Assembly (NCBI GenBank): GCA_934090795.1
Contig: CAKOJQ010000001.1
Location: 121,369-185,368, forward strand
Reading direction: 5' to 3'
DNA from: an uncultured Bacilli bacterium
GTDB taxonomy: Bacteria > Bacillota_I > Bacilli_A > RF39 > UBA660
DNA: 64,000 nucleotides
The notes under the pieces were generated by a model. The model saw only the letters and a list, made by a program, of their open reading frames with translations, was not told the origin of the DNA and did not search any database. The position numbers and the translations under genes are program-made. Shown one piece after another: positions 55,425-63,997 of the stretch. Each line of letters starts with the position of its first letter. Positions within the stretch are counted from its first letter, which is position 1.

Positions 55425-56096
55425 TTAATTCAATTTTTTAACTAATTTTTTTATATCTTTATGAATATCCTCAATGCTTTTCATTTCGTTGTTTTCGGCA
55501 CAATTAATGATATTCCATGATAAGTAGTTGGCTACAAATACAGCATTTTCATAAATCTTTTTCATTAGTTCTAAGTCTTTTTCAAAGACATCGTTTTCGA
55601 TTCCATCATTTTGTTTTCTTGCTAATCGCATTTTAGTTACGATTTCAAATGGTGCAAATAAGAATATTACTGCATCTGGTTTTTGAATACCTAGTTTGTT
55701 ATATTCAAAGTCAGTTATATAATCTAAAAATTTTTTTCTTTCATCTATATCTTCAATTGTTGCTGATTGATAAATTAAACTAGAAGTTGTATATCTATCT
55801 AATAAAATTATTTTTCCTTGTTCATATTCTGGTTTTAAGGAAGTTTGCCAAGTTATAGCTCTATCTACAGCATATAAACTATTAACTAAATAAGGGGATA
55901 TATCTTTAGGACTACCTAATTCACCTCTTAAGAATTTTTCAACTGGTGCTGCTTCTACTGTACCGTAAGATGGAAAATGATGTCTACAAACTTCGTAGTT
56001 ATCCTCTAATAAACTCTTATAAAGTAATTCATATTGAGTAGATTTTCCAATACCATCACAAGCACCTTCTACTACTATTAATTTTCCTTTATTCAT
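55425..56096 (-). CDS. tmk: Thymidylate kinase
   Basis: 223 residues. Walker A EGACDGIGKSTQ has one residue more between the Gly and GKS than classical Tmk (EGxDGSGK). HHFPSYGT, LLDRYTTSSLIYQ (the DR motif) and RLARKQNDG (lid) follow. Phosphorylates dTMP made by thyA in the same gene run. Specificity for dTMP is inferred from context and the DRY-type motif. Confidence 0.85.
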   Translation of the reverse strand: MNKGKLIVVEGACDGIGKSTQYELLYKSLLEDNYEVCRHHFPSYGTVEAAPVEKFLRGELGSPKDISPYLVNSLYAVDRAITWQTSLKPEYEQGKIILLDRYTTSSLIYQSATIEDIDERKKFLDYITDFEYNKLGIQKPDAVIFLFAPFEIVTKMRLARKQNDGIENDVFEKDLELMKKIYENAVFVANYLSWNIINCAENNEMKSIEDIHKDIKKLVKKLN

Positions 56097-56105
56097 AAAT
56101 CTCCT

Positions 56106-57131
56106 TTATTTAATATACATTGCGTCGCCAAATGAGAAGAAACGATATTTTTCTTGAACTGCAATATTATAAGCATTTAAAATATTTTCTTTAGTTGATA
56201 ATGCGGATACTAACATAATTAATGTACTTTTTGGTAAATGAAAATTAGTTATTAAATGATCAATTGCTTTAAATTTGAAACCTGGATAAATAAAGATATT
56301 AGTTGATGAAACTTCAGGAGTAAATTTATCATGTCTAGATAAATTGGTTTCTAAAGTTCTAACACTGGTTGTACCAACAGCAATTATATCATGCCCACTT
56401 TCTTTAACTTTATTTAAAGTATCAGCGGCTTCTTTGCTAATAACATAATGTTCAGTATGCATAACATGTTTAGTTACATCTTCTACGTTAACTGGTCTAA
56501 ATGTACCAAGTCCAACATGAAGTGTTATCCTTACAATATGTACTCCTTTATCCTCTATTTGTTTTAATAACTCAGGGGTAAAGTGAAGTCCGGCAGTTGG
56601 TGCTGCTGCTGAGCCATAATCTTTAGCATAAACTGTTTGATATCTACTTTGATTTTTTAGTTTTTCGTGAATGTATGGTGGAAGAGGCATTGTTCCTAGT
56701 TTTTCTAATAATTCAAGTAAAATTCCTTCGTATATTAGTTTAACAAGAGTTATTCCTTCTTCTTTAATTTCTAATACTTCTGCTTTTAATAAACCATCTC
56801 CAAATGAGATAACGGTTCCTTCTTTTAATCTTTTTTGGGGTTTAGCTAAACATTCCCAAACGTCTAACCCATGATCATTTAAAAGTAGTAATTCTATAAC
56901 TGCTCCAGTTTCTTCTTTAATACCAATAATTCTTGCTGGTATTACTTTAGAATCATTAATAACTAAAGCATCTCCTGGATTTAAATAATCAATTATATTA
57001 TAAAAATGTTTATGCTCTATTTCTCCTGTTTTTTTATCCATAACCATTAATCTTGATGATGAACGTTCTTTAAGGGGAGTTTGAGCAATAAGTTCTTCTG
57101 GTAAATCATAATCAAAATCATCTGTTTTCAT
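56106..57131 (-). CDS. queA: S-adenosylmethionine:tRNA ribosyltransferase-isomerase QueA
   Basis: 341 residues. DFDYDLPEELIAQTPLKERS, DSKVIPARIIG, AAPTAGLHFT, LHVGLGTFRPV and TNFHLPKSTLIMLVSAL. Forms epoxyqueuosine on tRNA from preQ1 and the ribosyl of SAM. Works with queH at 18345. De novo preQ1 genes are not in the window. Confidence 0.96.
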   Translation of the reverse strand: MKTDDFDYDLPEELIAQTPLKERSSSRLMVMDKKTGEIEHKHFYNIIDYLNPGDALVINDSKVIPARIIGIKEETGAVIELLLLNDHGLDVWECLAKPQKRLKEGTVISFGDGLLKAEVLEIKEEGITLVKLIYEGILLELLEKLGTMPLPPYIHEKLKNQSRYQTVYAKDYGSAAAPTAGLHFTPELLKQIEDKGVHIVRITLHVGLGTFRPVNVEDVTKHVMHTEHYVISKEAADTLNKVKESGHDIIAVGTTSVRTLETNLSRHDKFTPEVSSTNIFIYPGFKFKAIDHLITNFHLPKSTLIMLVSALSTKENILNAYNIAVQEKYRFFSFGDAMYIK

Positions 57132-57135
57132 TTTT

Positions 57136-57615
57136 TTACACCTTTTTTCTATATAAACACATTTGATATTTTATACCTTTTTCTTCATTTGTTGCAAGTA
57201 TTTCTTTATTAAAATTATTTTTATCAAAATTAGGAAAATAAACATCAGCTAAAGACTCGGCATCTATTTCGGTCAAATAAATATTTTGAACAAATGGTAA
57301 AAATTCTTCATATATTTTAGCACCACCAATTATAAAGATATCTTCTTCACTATTTTCAATATAAGTTATTGCATCTTTAATTGAATTAATTATGGTTGCT
57401 CCACTTGCTTTATAATTTGGATTACTAGTAATAATTATATTTTTACGATTAGGTAATATATTTGGTAAGCTTTCAAAACATTTTCTTCCCATAATTACTG
57501 TTTTCCCGGTTGTCATTGTTTTAAAAAATTTCATATCACCTGACAAATGCCATATTAAGTTATTATTTAGACCTAGTTCATTATTTTTTCCGATAGCGGC
57601 TATAATTGATACCAT
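57136..57615 (-). CDS. folA: Dihydrofolate reductase
   Basis: 159 residues. IAAIGKNNELGLNNNLIWHL with the substrate acid replaced by the usual segment after W, TTGKTVIMGRKCFESL and IIGGAKIYEEF. Regenerates tetrahydrofolate after ThyA. Two bases separate it from thyA. Confidence 0.93.
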   Translation of the reverse strand: MVSIIAAIGKNNELGLNNNLIWHLSGDMKFFKTMTTGKTVIMGRKCFESLPNILPNRKNIIITSNPNYKASGATIINSIKDAITYIENSEEDIFIIGGAKIYEEFLPFVQNIYLTEIDAESLADVYFPNFDKNNFNKEILATNEEKGIKYQMCLYRKKV

Positions 57616-57617
57616 AG

Positions 57618-58703
57618 TTATTGAGCTAGAGGAAATTTTATAGGTCCATGATGTTTATAATTTAATACTTTTACATTTGAAACTTTTTTATCGTCAACAT
57701 CGTCTATTGATTTAATGTTTTCATCAAGTATTAATTCTGGGGCTTTTAAATCTTCTCTTAATCCTTTCTCTATTTCTTCTTGTCTTTGTAGTTGTTCTTT
57801 AATTCCTTCTATTTGATTTACATAAATATGAGCATCTTCAATAGAATAATTTATTTTGCCTGGTTCTAATCCAGTAATCTTGGCAAGTAAATATAGTAAG
57901 AATGAGTACTGAGTCACATTAAATGGTAAACCAAGTGGTACATCACAGCTTCTTTGAACTACTTTAGCGTTTAGTTTTCCATCAAGAACATTCCAAATCG
58001 AACAAAATACGCATGGTTTTAAAACGGCATCTTTAATATCATCTTCTTGCCATAAATCCATAATTATTCTTCTTCCATCAGATATAGTAGGATCTTTTTT
58101 AACAGCGTTAATTAAATTAACTGTTCGATTAAAAATATCTCTTTTATTAATTGTATATCCATAAGCATGGCCAATTGTGTTTGCATAATCTTTACCAAAG
58201 TATCTTGCAAATTTTAAAACTTTTCCTTCTTTGGTACTTTTAGCCATTAGTTGTTTAGCATCTTTTGGTTTAATACTTTCAGGGAACACACCATTTTCAT
58301 CATAAAACATTTTCTCTAGAATATCTTTTCCATCAGATCCTGTTATGCCTGTATTATAATAAACTGGTAGTTCATTAGGTGCATTTAATGGTTCTTTTCC
58401 TTCAGGATAATAAATACGGTAGATTCCATCATCTTCTACTTCCCATTCATCCCAAATATGGACATTTCTTTCTTGAAGCCATCTAACATCATTAATTCCT
58501 TTATAAATCCAAAGAATTTCTTTAATTGCTGCTTTATAATATAGTTGTTTAGTTGTTAAGAAGGGAAATTCTTCGTTTAAATCAAAGTTAAAATTATAAT
58601 CAGAAATTTTCATGGTGTTTATGCCAGTTCTATTTTCAACTTCTACTCCTTCTGTTAATATTTTTTTACATAATTTTAGGTATTCTACATCCCATTTTGA
58701 CAT
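57618..58703 (-). CDS. thyA: Thymidylate synthase ThyA
   Basis: 361 residues, longer than most ThyA because of an insertion at about 85-175. Catalytic Cys in CVFCSIWNVLDG region, then QRSCDVPLGLPFNVTQYS (phosphate and dUMP site) and SIEDAHIYVNQ. Makes dTMP from dUMP with methylene-THF. Operon with folA, queA, tmk and the SHMT-like gene. Confidence 0.94.
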   Translation of the reverse strand: MSKWDVEYLKLCKKILTEGVEVENRTGINTMKISDYNFNFDLNEEFPFLTTKQLYYKAAIKEILWIYKGINDVRWLQERNVHIWDEWEVEDDGIYRIYYPEGKEPLNAPNELPVYYNTGITGSDGKDILEKMFYDENGVFPESIKPKDAKQLMAKSTKEGKVLKFARYFGKDYANTIGHAYGYTINKRDIFNRTVNLINAVKKDPTISDGRRIIMDLWQEDDIKDAVLKPCVFCSIWNVLDGKLNAKVVQRSCDVPLGLPFNVTQYSFLLYLLAKITGLEPGKINYSIEDAHIYVNQIEGIKEQLQRQEEIEKGLREDLKAPELILDENIKSIDDVDDKKVSNVKVLNYKHHGPIKFPLAQ

Positions 58704-58705
58704 AC

Positions 58706-59662
58706 TTATTTCTCCTTTAATATTTTATTTATTGTTTTACCTAGTAAATAGAAATCATTTGGAGTATATCCTTTAAATGTCATATTACTAGTGTTTAAGA
58801 TTATCCCTATGTTATTCTCTTTAACTATAATATCATTTTTAAGTAGTAAATTAAAGGCATCTTTACACTTAATTTGATAATTTATTTCAGTATTTATAAT
58901 TAATAAGTTATTATCGGTTCCTAGACTTAATAAAGAAATATTTTCTTCTTCTAATGATTTTTGTAATTCTTTTGTATTAATTAAACAGTTATTTATAAGT
59001 ACTTTATATTCATCTGTTGTTACATTTAATAATGTATTTAGTGTGTTAATGGTATCAATTATAGATAAATCATATATTAATTCTTCATTTGATAAAAGAA
59101 TAGTTTTATTTGGTCCTTGTAATTGTTTATTTAAAGTGCAGATTATATAGTTAGCATATTCAAAAGGTGATGGAACATGGTTAGTTAAAATTAAACCAGA
59201 TATATTTGATATATCAACAATTAGTTTAGCATTTATTAAATTTGCTATTTCTTTTATTTTTTTATAGTCAATAAATCTTGTATAGTATGTTGAACCGACA
59301 AATATATATTTTGGATTTTTAGATATAATTAATTTTTGTAGTTTTTCATAGTCTATTAAACCTCTATCAGGAGATACTATATAATCGTCATTATTTGAAT
59401 AATTTAGATAAAATATATTTTGATTTAGGAAATCTTTTTCATTATAATTTTTAATATATTTACATTTAAATAAAATGTTAATAGTATATTTTAGCAAATC
59501 TTCAATATCTTGATATTGCTTGTTTTTGATATTTAGATAGATATTTTGGGTTAAATCTTTTAGATTATCCTTAGTTAAATAGGCATTATTACATGCTAAA
59601 TCGATTACTTTATCTTGGTATTTTTCGTATTCTTTTATTAGTTTACTTAATCTTCGATTCAA
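58706..59662 (-). CDS. Degenerate serine hydroxymethyltransferase-like protein
   Basis: 318 residues against about 410 for GlyA. Order is preserved: helical start, YQDIEDLLKYTINILF, then GLIDYEKL, PKYIFVGSTYYTRFIDY, DISNISGLI, HVPSPFEYANYI and NKQLQGPNKTILL. The PLP Lys is retained but the THK motif is LNK; the ASEN substrate loop reads ACNN, and about 70 residues that bind the PLP phosphate are missing. It is next to thyA-folA, where SHMT would complete the thymidylate cycle. Catalysis doubtful; structural or regulatory role possible. TTG start with SD AAGGTGA. Confidence 0.7.
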   Translation of the reverse strand: MNRRLSKLIKEYEKYQDKVIDLACNNAYLTKDNLKDLTQNIYLNIKNKQYQDIEDLLKYTINILFKCKYIKNYNEKDFLNQNIFYLNYSNNDDYIVSPDRGLIDYEKLQKLIISKNPKYIFVGSTYYTRFIDYKKIKEIANLINAKLIVDISNISGLILTNHVPSPFEYANYIICTLNKQLQGPNKTILLSNEELIYDLSIIDTINTLNTLLNVTTDEYKVLINNCLINTKELQKSLEEENISLLSLGTDNNLLIINTEINYQIKCKDAFNLLLKNDIIVKENNIGIILNTSNMTFKGYTPNDFYLLGKTINKILKEK

Positions 59663-59692
59663 TTTATTTCACCTTCCTTTTGAATATATAAG

Positions 59693-59746
59693 AAAAAAAT
59701 GTATGGTTAAATTAATGAATATTGTTCATACTTATTTACATACATT
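59693..59746 (-). terminator. Possible ruvBA terminator
   Basis: AATGTATG/CATACATT close a 33-nt loop that holds a smaller hairpin; T6 tail on the minus strand. Confidence 0.5.
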
Positions 59747-60746
59747 ATATTAATTCATTTAAATTATTTAAATGTTCATAACTCTTTTCAGTTACTACTC
59801 TTCCTCTTGGGGTTCTTTTTATAAATCCTTCTTGCATTAAGTAAGGCTCTACGACATCTTCAATGGTTGATTGTTCTTCACCTATGGCACTAGATATTGT
59901 TTCAACTCCAACTGGTCCACCATTAAATTTGTTGATGATAGCATCTAAATACTCAATATCAATTGAATCTAAACCATATTTATCAACTTTTAATCTTTGA
60001 AGTGATGTTCTAGTTGTATCAAGAGTTATTAAACTTTCCCCTTTAACACAAGCAAAATCTCTTACTCTTTTAAATAAACGATTAGCAATACGTGGAGTTT
60101 TACGGCTTCTTCTAGCAAGTTCTAAAGCGGCATCATCTTCGATATCCATACCTAATACCTTGCTGGTACGTTTAATAATATTTTTTAGTTCTTCTTCGGT
60201 ATAATAATTTAATTTAGATACAATTCCAAAACGATCTCTTAATGGTGCTGAAATATCACCTGCTCTTGTTGTTGCACCAACTAAAGTAAATGGAGGTAAA
60301 TCAATTTTAATGCTTCTAGTTGAACCTTCCTGTCCAACAACAATATCTAGTTCAAAATCTTCCATAGCTGAATATAATATTTCTTCAATAAATTTAGGAA
60401 TACGATGAATTTCATCGATAAATAGAACATCTCCTGGTTCTAGGTTAGATAGTACTGCGGCTAAATCGCCACTTTTTTCTAAAGCAGGACCTGTTGTTGT
60501 TTTGATATTAGTTCCTAATTCATTAGCGATAATATGAGCAAGGGTAGTTTTACCTAGTCCTGGAGGACCATATAATAAAACATGATCTAATGATTCTTTT
60601 CTTAGTTTGGCTGCTTCAATAAAGACACGCATGTTTTCTTTAACTTCAGTTTGTCCAACGTATTCATTTAAAGACTGTGGTCTAATGTTATCATCAAATG
60701 TATCTTCTTGTAATTCTTCTCCAGTTATAATTCTTTCTTTTTCCAC
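59745..60746 (-). CDS. ruvB: Holliday junction helicase RuvB
   Basis: 333 residues, AAA+. GPPGLGKTTLAHIIANE, LFIDEIHRIP, GATTRAGDISAPLRDRFGI and the winged-helix end RTPRGRVVTEKSYEHL. Motor for branch migration, with RuvA just upstream (10-bp gap). Confidence 0.97.
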   Translation of the reverse strand: MEKERIITGEELQEDTFDDNIRPQSLNEYVGQTEVKENMRVFIEAAKLRKESLDHVLLYGPPGLGKTTLAHIIANELGTNIKTTTGPALEKSGDLAAVLSNLEPGDVLFIDEIHRIPKFIEEILYSAMEDFELDIVVGQEGSTRSIKIDLPPFTLVGATTRAGDISAPLRDRFGIVSKLNYYTEEELKNIIKRTSKVLGMDIEDDAALELARRSRKTPRIANRLFKRVRDFACVKGESLITLDTTRTSLQRLKVDKYGLDSIDIEYLDAIINKFNGGPVGVETISSAIGEEQSTIEDVVEPYLMQEGFIKRTPRGRVVTEKSYEHLNNLNELI

Positions 60747-60756
60747 TTAATCCTCC

Positions 60757-61305
60757 TTATTTTAACATTAATTTTAATGCTTCTTTTATTTGTTCTTCTA
60801 ATTTTAATTCTTTATTTATTTTAGGTAAAATATGTTTAATGTCAGCGCTTTTATATCCTAAACTTTCTAAAACTTCTACTAATTCATCATCTTCAGTTTT
60901 CTCAATTGTAATATTTCCTAGTTTTCCTTTTAAATCTAAAATCATTTGACGAGCAAGTTTTTCTCCTACTTTAGGAAATTTCTTTAAATATAGAATATTT
61001 TCTCTTTCAATGGCATCACTTATTCCAGAAATACTTCCAGTTGCAAGCATTGGTAATGCGGTTTTAGGTCCTAATCCTTTTACACTAGTTAACTTTAAAA
61101 ATAATGCTTTTTCTTCTAATGATTTAAATCCATATAATGTATTTTCATTTTCACTTATAAATGTATAAGTATATATTGTATAATCTTTATCTATTTCATA
61201 ACTATAGGGATTAGCTACATATATAATATAACCAATTCCATTATTATCAATAATTACGTAATTACTTTCTATTATTTTTATTGTTCCTTTTATATAACCA
61301 AACAT
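60757..61305 (-). CDS. ruvA: Holliday junction protein RuvA
   Basis: 182 residues from ATG 61305 (SD AAGGAGG). N-terminal OB fold MFGYIKGTIKIIESNYVII, two HhH motifs (LTSVKGLGPKTALPML, LKKFPKVGEKLARQMI) and the C-terminal RuvB-binding domain. Confidence 0.94.
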   Translation of the reverse strand: MFGYIKGTIKIIESNYVIIDNNGIGYIIYVANPYSYEIDKDYTIYTYTFISENENTLYGFKSLEEKALFLKLTSVKGLGPKTALPMLATGSISGISDAIERENILYLKKFPKVGEKLARQMILDLKGKLGNITIEKTEDDELVEVLESLGYKSADIKHILPKINKELKLEEQIKEALKLMLK

Positions 61306-61433
61306 ATTATTATCCTCCTTATGTCTCATTATAAACTATTAAATTAAATATTAAAATAGATATTGAACTTTTTTATTAACAAATTTTAGACTATAAACGT
61401 AAACTATAATAGATACGGTTAGGAGGTATAAGT

Positions 61434-61622
61434 ATGTATTATTATGGATATAATGGTGGTACTAATTATGGTTATTCTAATCCTTGCTGCAATACCGGAT
61501 ATATAGGAAACACAACTGGTGGATATGGACTAGGTGCTGCTTTATGGATTGTTTTATTCATTTTACTAGTAATAATTATTGGTGCTGGTTGGAGCTGGGG
61601 AAATAATAACAATAACAACTAA
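61434..61622 (+). CDS. Small Gly/Tyr/Asn-rich membrane peptide, YjcZ-like
   Basis: 62 residues. Tail YYYGYNGGTNYGYSNPCCNT, then GLGAALWIVLFILLVIIIGA (one helix, about 33-53) and an Asn run. Resembles the YjcZ family of short sporulation-associated peptides, though nothing else here points to sporulation. Strong SD AGGAGGT, a TATAAT close upstream and a good terminator, so probably well expressed. Confidence 0.7.
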   Translation: MYYYGYNGGTNYGYSNPCCNTGYIGNTTGGYGLGAALWIVLFILLVIIIGAGWSWGNNNNNN

Positions 61623-61661
61623 TTAGAATTTATTCATCATTAATATTTGATATAGTTTTAG

Positions 61662-61691
61662 AAAAAGGCTTGGAATTTTCCAGGTCTTTTT
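61662..61691 (+). terminator. Terminator of the YjcZ-like gene
   Basis: Thirteen-position stem (61662-61674 with 61679-61691) with two G-U pairs, tetraloop, T5 tail. Confidence 0.85.
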
Positions 61692-61736
61692 GGTTGTTTT
61701 TGTATTTAATATATTTATATGTTTCAAGAAATTGAA

Positions 61737-61765
61737 TTGAAAAATGAAAGTAAATATGCTATTAT
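61737..61765 (+). promoter_or_regulatory. Promoter of the antisense RNA
   Basis: TTGAAA (61737-61742), 17 bp, TATTAT (61760-61765). Confidence 0.65.
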
Positions 61766-61771
61766 GAATAT

Positions 61772-61898
61772 GTAAGGGAAACTTACATAAAATAAAAAAG
61801 GAACATTTAGTTTTCGAACGCTGAATGTCTATCCTTTAATTGTATTTAAAGTAAGACATTTAATTATCTTTATTAGGTAATTAAGTGTCTATTTTTTT
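61772..61898 (+). ncRNA. Candidate antitoxin RNA, antisense to the toxin mRNA 3' end
   Basis: About 125 nt with no ORF. Hairpins: GTAAG/CTTAC near its 5' end, CATTTAG/CTGAATG in the middle (61805-61827), and a 13-bp terminator (61854-61866 with 61878-61890) with T7. It faces the 30-codon toxin-like gene and overlaps its last codons and 3' UTR. Confidence 0.55.
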
Positions 61899-62049
61899 AC
61901 TGTGTATACTAGAATAGATATACATAGAATAATGAAACATATGTATCTTAAAAATTTAATAATAAATTTTCTTTTGCTCATATGTACCACCTCCTCATCT
62001 TCTTATTATTAAAAGGTGAGGATAGACACCCAGCAACTAATTGTTCCTT
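61798..62049. repeat. Inverted repeat linking the ends of the toxin-like mRNA
   Basis: Arms 61798-61834 and 62020-62049: GGAACA, TTAGTT and TGTCTATCC on the left strand match, inverted, GGATAGACA, AACTAA and TGTTCC on the right. In the minus-strand transcript the 5' end can therefore pair with the 3' end over three blocks of 6-9 bp. Confidence 0.7.
61889..61981 (-). CDS. Candidate type I toxin peptide, 30 residues
   Basis: MSKRKFIIKFLRYICFIILC then ISILVYTVKK: basic start, one hydrophobic helix, basic end, as in small membrane toxins (Hok, Fst, BsrE class). The SD AGGAGGTG (61988-61995) is a perfect anti-SD match; CACCT at 62014-62018 upstream can mask it. Promoter and antisense RNA are as described separately. 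Sequence family not recognised, and no toxicity is shown by sequence alone. Confidence 0.6.
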   Translation of the reverse strand: MSKRKFIIKFLRYICFIILCISILVYTVKK

Positions 62050-62056
62050 AATGGGT

Positions 62057-62085
62057 ATTATACTACTCATGTAATTCATAAACAA
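62057..62085 (-). promoter_or_regulatory. Promoter of the toxin-like mRNA
   Basis: TTGTTT (62080-62085), 17 bp, TATAAT (62057-62062); expected start near 62050, immediately before the 5' repeat arm. The transcript would end at the hairpin and T6 near 61798. Confidence 0.7.
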
Positions 62086-62120
62086 GCGAACAAATCCAGT
62101 TTCTAAAATAAATTTTAAAC

Positions 62121-62158
62121 AAAAAACTATAAAGTCTTTCTAATTCTTTATAGTTTTT
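62121..62158 (-). terminator. Terminator of the RNase J-like gene
   Basis: Perfect 13-bp stem (62122-62134 with 62146-62158), 11-nt loop, T6 on the minus strand. Confidence 0.88.
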
Positions 62159-63794
62159 ATATTTCTTGAATTACAGCAATAATCATTGGCTTACATTCGG
62201 TTTCAACGTAAAAATATTTTCCTAATCTTTCTCTAATATCATTTTTAATATTATTAAAATCAATATATTTATCAGTTGTATTATTTTCAATAACTTCTAA
62301 AGATATTCTTTTAATTTCATCTATCATTTCTTTAGAATCTTTAACATAGATAAATCCTCTGGTTGTTATTTCTGGTCCAACTAAGATTTTTTTATCTTTT
62401 TTAGATAAAGTTGCACTTACTAAAACAATACCATTTTCGCTTAATACTTCTCTATCTTTTAATACTAAATCTCCAATATCTTCGATTGAATTACCATCAA
62501 TTAAGGTATCATCTATATTGATATGTTCCATTTTATCAACTAATTTTTTATCTATGAAATTAACAATATCACCATTTTGCTTTAATATAATATTTTCACT
62601 ACTATAGCCTAGGTTAGTTGCTAAATCAGCATTTCTAACCATGTAGCGATACTCACCTTTAACTGGCATGTAATATTTTGGTTTTAATAAATCTAACATT
62701 ATCATAATATCTTCAGATGATGCATGTAAACTTATACCTTTGTCTTTAGGAATACTTACTGTATTAATTCCTTTAATAGCAAGTTCATTTTCAACTTTAA
62801 CAAAAGCCTTTTCGTTTTCATCGTATTTTGGTTCAGCAAAACATACTGTATCATGTTCATTTAATTTAATAAATTTATCATTTCCCGCAATAATTCTTTC
62901 GAACATGTTATATGCATTTGATCTATCATCACTTATTAATAAAATTGAATTATGATCATTAACGTTAGATAAATCACCTATTTGTCCTTCTTCAATATTA
63001 ATATAATTTTCTTTTATAGCCATATTAATAATATTTTGAAGTTTTTTACCCATTACTACTACTTTACGATGGGAGTTTTTAGCTGCGTTAAATATTCCTT
63101 CAATTGTATATAAGTGGACAGGAAGAACACTAAAGATTATACGGCCATCAGTTTTAGCAATAAGTTTTTTAAAAAATGATGACAAGTGATGGTTAGGACT
63201 AGTATGTCCAATGTTTTCAGCAAAGGAAGATTCTCCTAAAAGGGCAAGTACACCTTGTTTTCCAACATACGCAATTTTTCCTAAATCCATATGGTAGGCT
63301 CCCATCATTGATGGATCAATAATAAAGTCTCCTGTATAAACGATGGCTCCATCTGGAGTATTTAATACATACATACAACTATCAGGAACTGAATGATTTA
63401 CAGTTATAGGAAATATACTTAATTCTTTGGTGAAATTCATTTTTTTATGGGGCATTAAAACATGTAAATTTTTTTCACTTACACCATCTAATATTAACTG
63501 ATTAATTGTGTATTTTAGACCATATACTTTAATTTCAGGAATATTTTTTATTAAGTCAGATACTCCACCATAGCTTTCAGGATGAGCATGAGTTACAAAT
63601 ACACCTACTATTCTTTTACGATTATCTACTAAATATTTATAATCTGGGATTATATAATCAATACCAAAATTAGAATCATTAGCATACTTTAAACCAGCAT
63701 CAAATATAAATATTTTATTATCTACTTCAACAATATAGGTGTTTTTTCCATTTTCATCTAATCCACCCATACCAAAAATTTTTATTTTACTCAT
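62157..63794 (-). CDS. RNase J-family protein with degenerate active site (J2-like)
   Basis: 545 residues, full RNase J layout: metallo-beta-lactamase, beta-CASP, then a C-terminal domain (DREVLSENGIVLVSATLSKK, PEITTRGFIYVKDS). The first metal motif HxHxDH is HAHPES in FVTHAHPESYGG, and later ligands differ (PVKGEYRYM where active forms have PVHGEYR). HSVPDS and YTGDFIID are kept. So it is probably the weak or inactive partner, like J2 of cocci, stabilising an active J1 encoded elsewhere. SD GAAGGA. Confidence 0.85.
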   Translation of the reverse strand: MSKIKIFGMGGLDENGKNTYIVEVDNKIFIFDAGLKYANDSNFGIDYIIPDYKYLVDNRKRIVGVFVTHAHPESYGGVSDLIKNIPEIKVYGLKYTINQLILDGVSEKNLHVLMPHKKMNFTKELSIFPITVNHSVPDSCMYVLNTPDGAIVYTGDFIIDPSMMGAYHMDLGKIAYVGKQGVLALLGESSFAENIGHTSPNHHLSSFFKKLIAKTDGRIIFSVLPVHLYTIEGIFNAAKNSHRKVVVMGKKLQNIINMAIKENYINIEEGQIGDLSNVNDHNSILLISDDRSNAYNMFERIIAGNDKFIKLNEHDTVCFAEPKYDENEKAFVKVENELAIKGINTVSIPKDKGISLHASSEDIMIMLDLLKPKYYMPVKGEYRYMVRNADLATNLGYSSENIILKQNGDIVNFIDKKLVDKMEHINIDDTLIDGNSIEDIGDLVLKDREVLSENGIVLVSATLSKKDKKILVGPEITTRGFIYVKDSKEMIDEIKRISLEVIENNTTDKYIDFNNIKNDIRERLGKYFYVETECKPMIIAVIQEI

Positions 63795-63845
63795 AAATTT
63801 TCCTTCTTTCTAAATTAAAACAAAAGTTCTTTTCAACGTAAAATA

Positions 63846-63874
63846 ATTGTAGCAAATTAAAGAATAAATTTCAA
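63846..63874 (-). promoter_or_regulatory. Promoter of the RNase J-like gene
   Basis: TTGAAA (63869-63874), 17 bp, TACAAT with TGC before it (63846-63851). Abutted by the tandem repeat at 63875. Confidence 0.7.
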
Positions 63875-63903
63875 GTGGTAGTCTAAAGGAGTGGTAGTCT
63901 AAA
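63875..63903. repeat. Tandem 13-mer GTGGTAGTCTAAA
   Basis: Exact copies at 63875-63887 and 63891-63903, period 16, directly upstream of the -35 of the RNase J-like gene. Position suits an activator or repressor site. Confidence 0.6.
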
Positions 63904-63938
63904 TAAAAAAACGACCGTGAATTTTGAAGTTGTAAAAT

Positions 63939-63972
63939 AAATGTAGACACATAAAAACGGTCTACATTTTTT
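63939..63972. promoter_or_regulatory. Hairpin and promoter before the gene at the right edge
   Basis: Perfect 10-bp stem AAATGTAGAC/GTCTACATTT (63939-63948, 63960-63969) with T6, three bases before TATAAT (63975-63980). Either a terminator for leftward or rightward readthrough or an operator lying over the -35. Confidence 0.5.
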
Positions 63973-63997
63973 GTTATAATAAAATTGGAGGAAGAAT

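Noticed and set aside
61772..62049. Direct repeats of the Fst (par) type
   Set aside because: The repeats are inverted in the DNA, so they join the two ends of one mRNA and do not make toxin mRNA and antisense RNA complementary through separate repeats.
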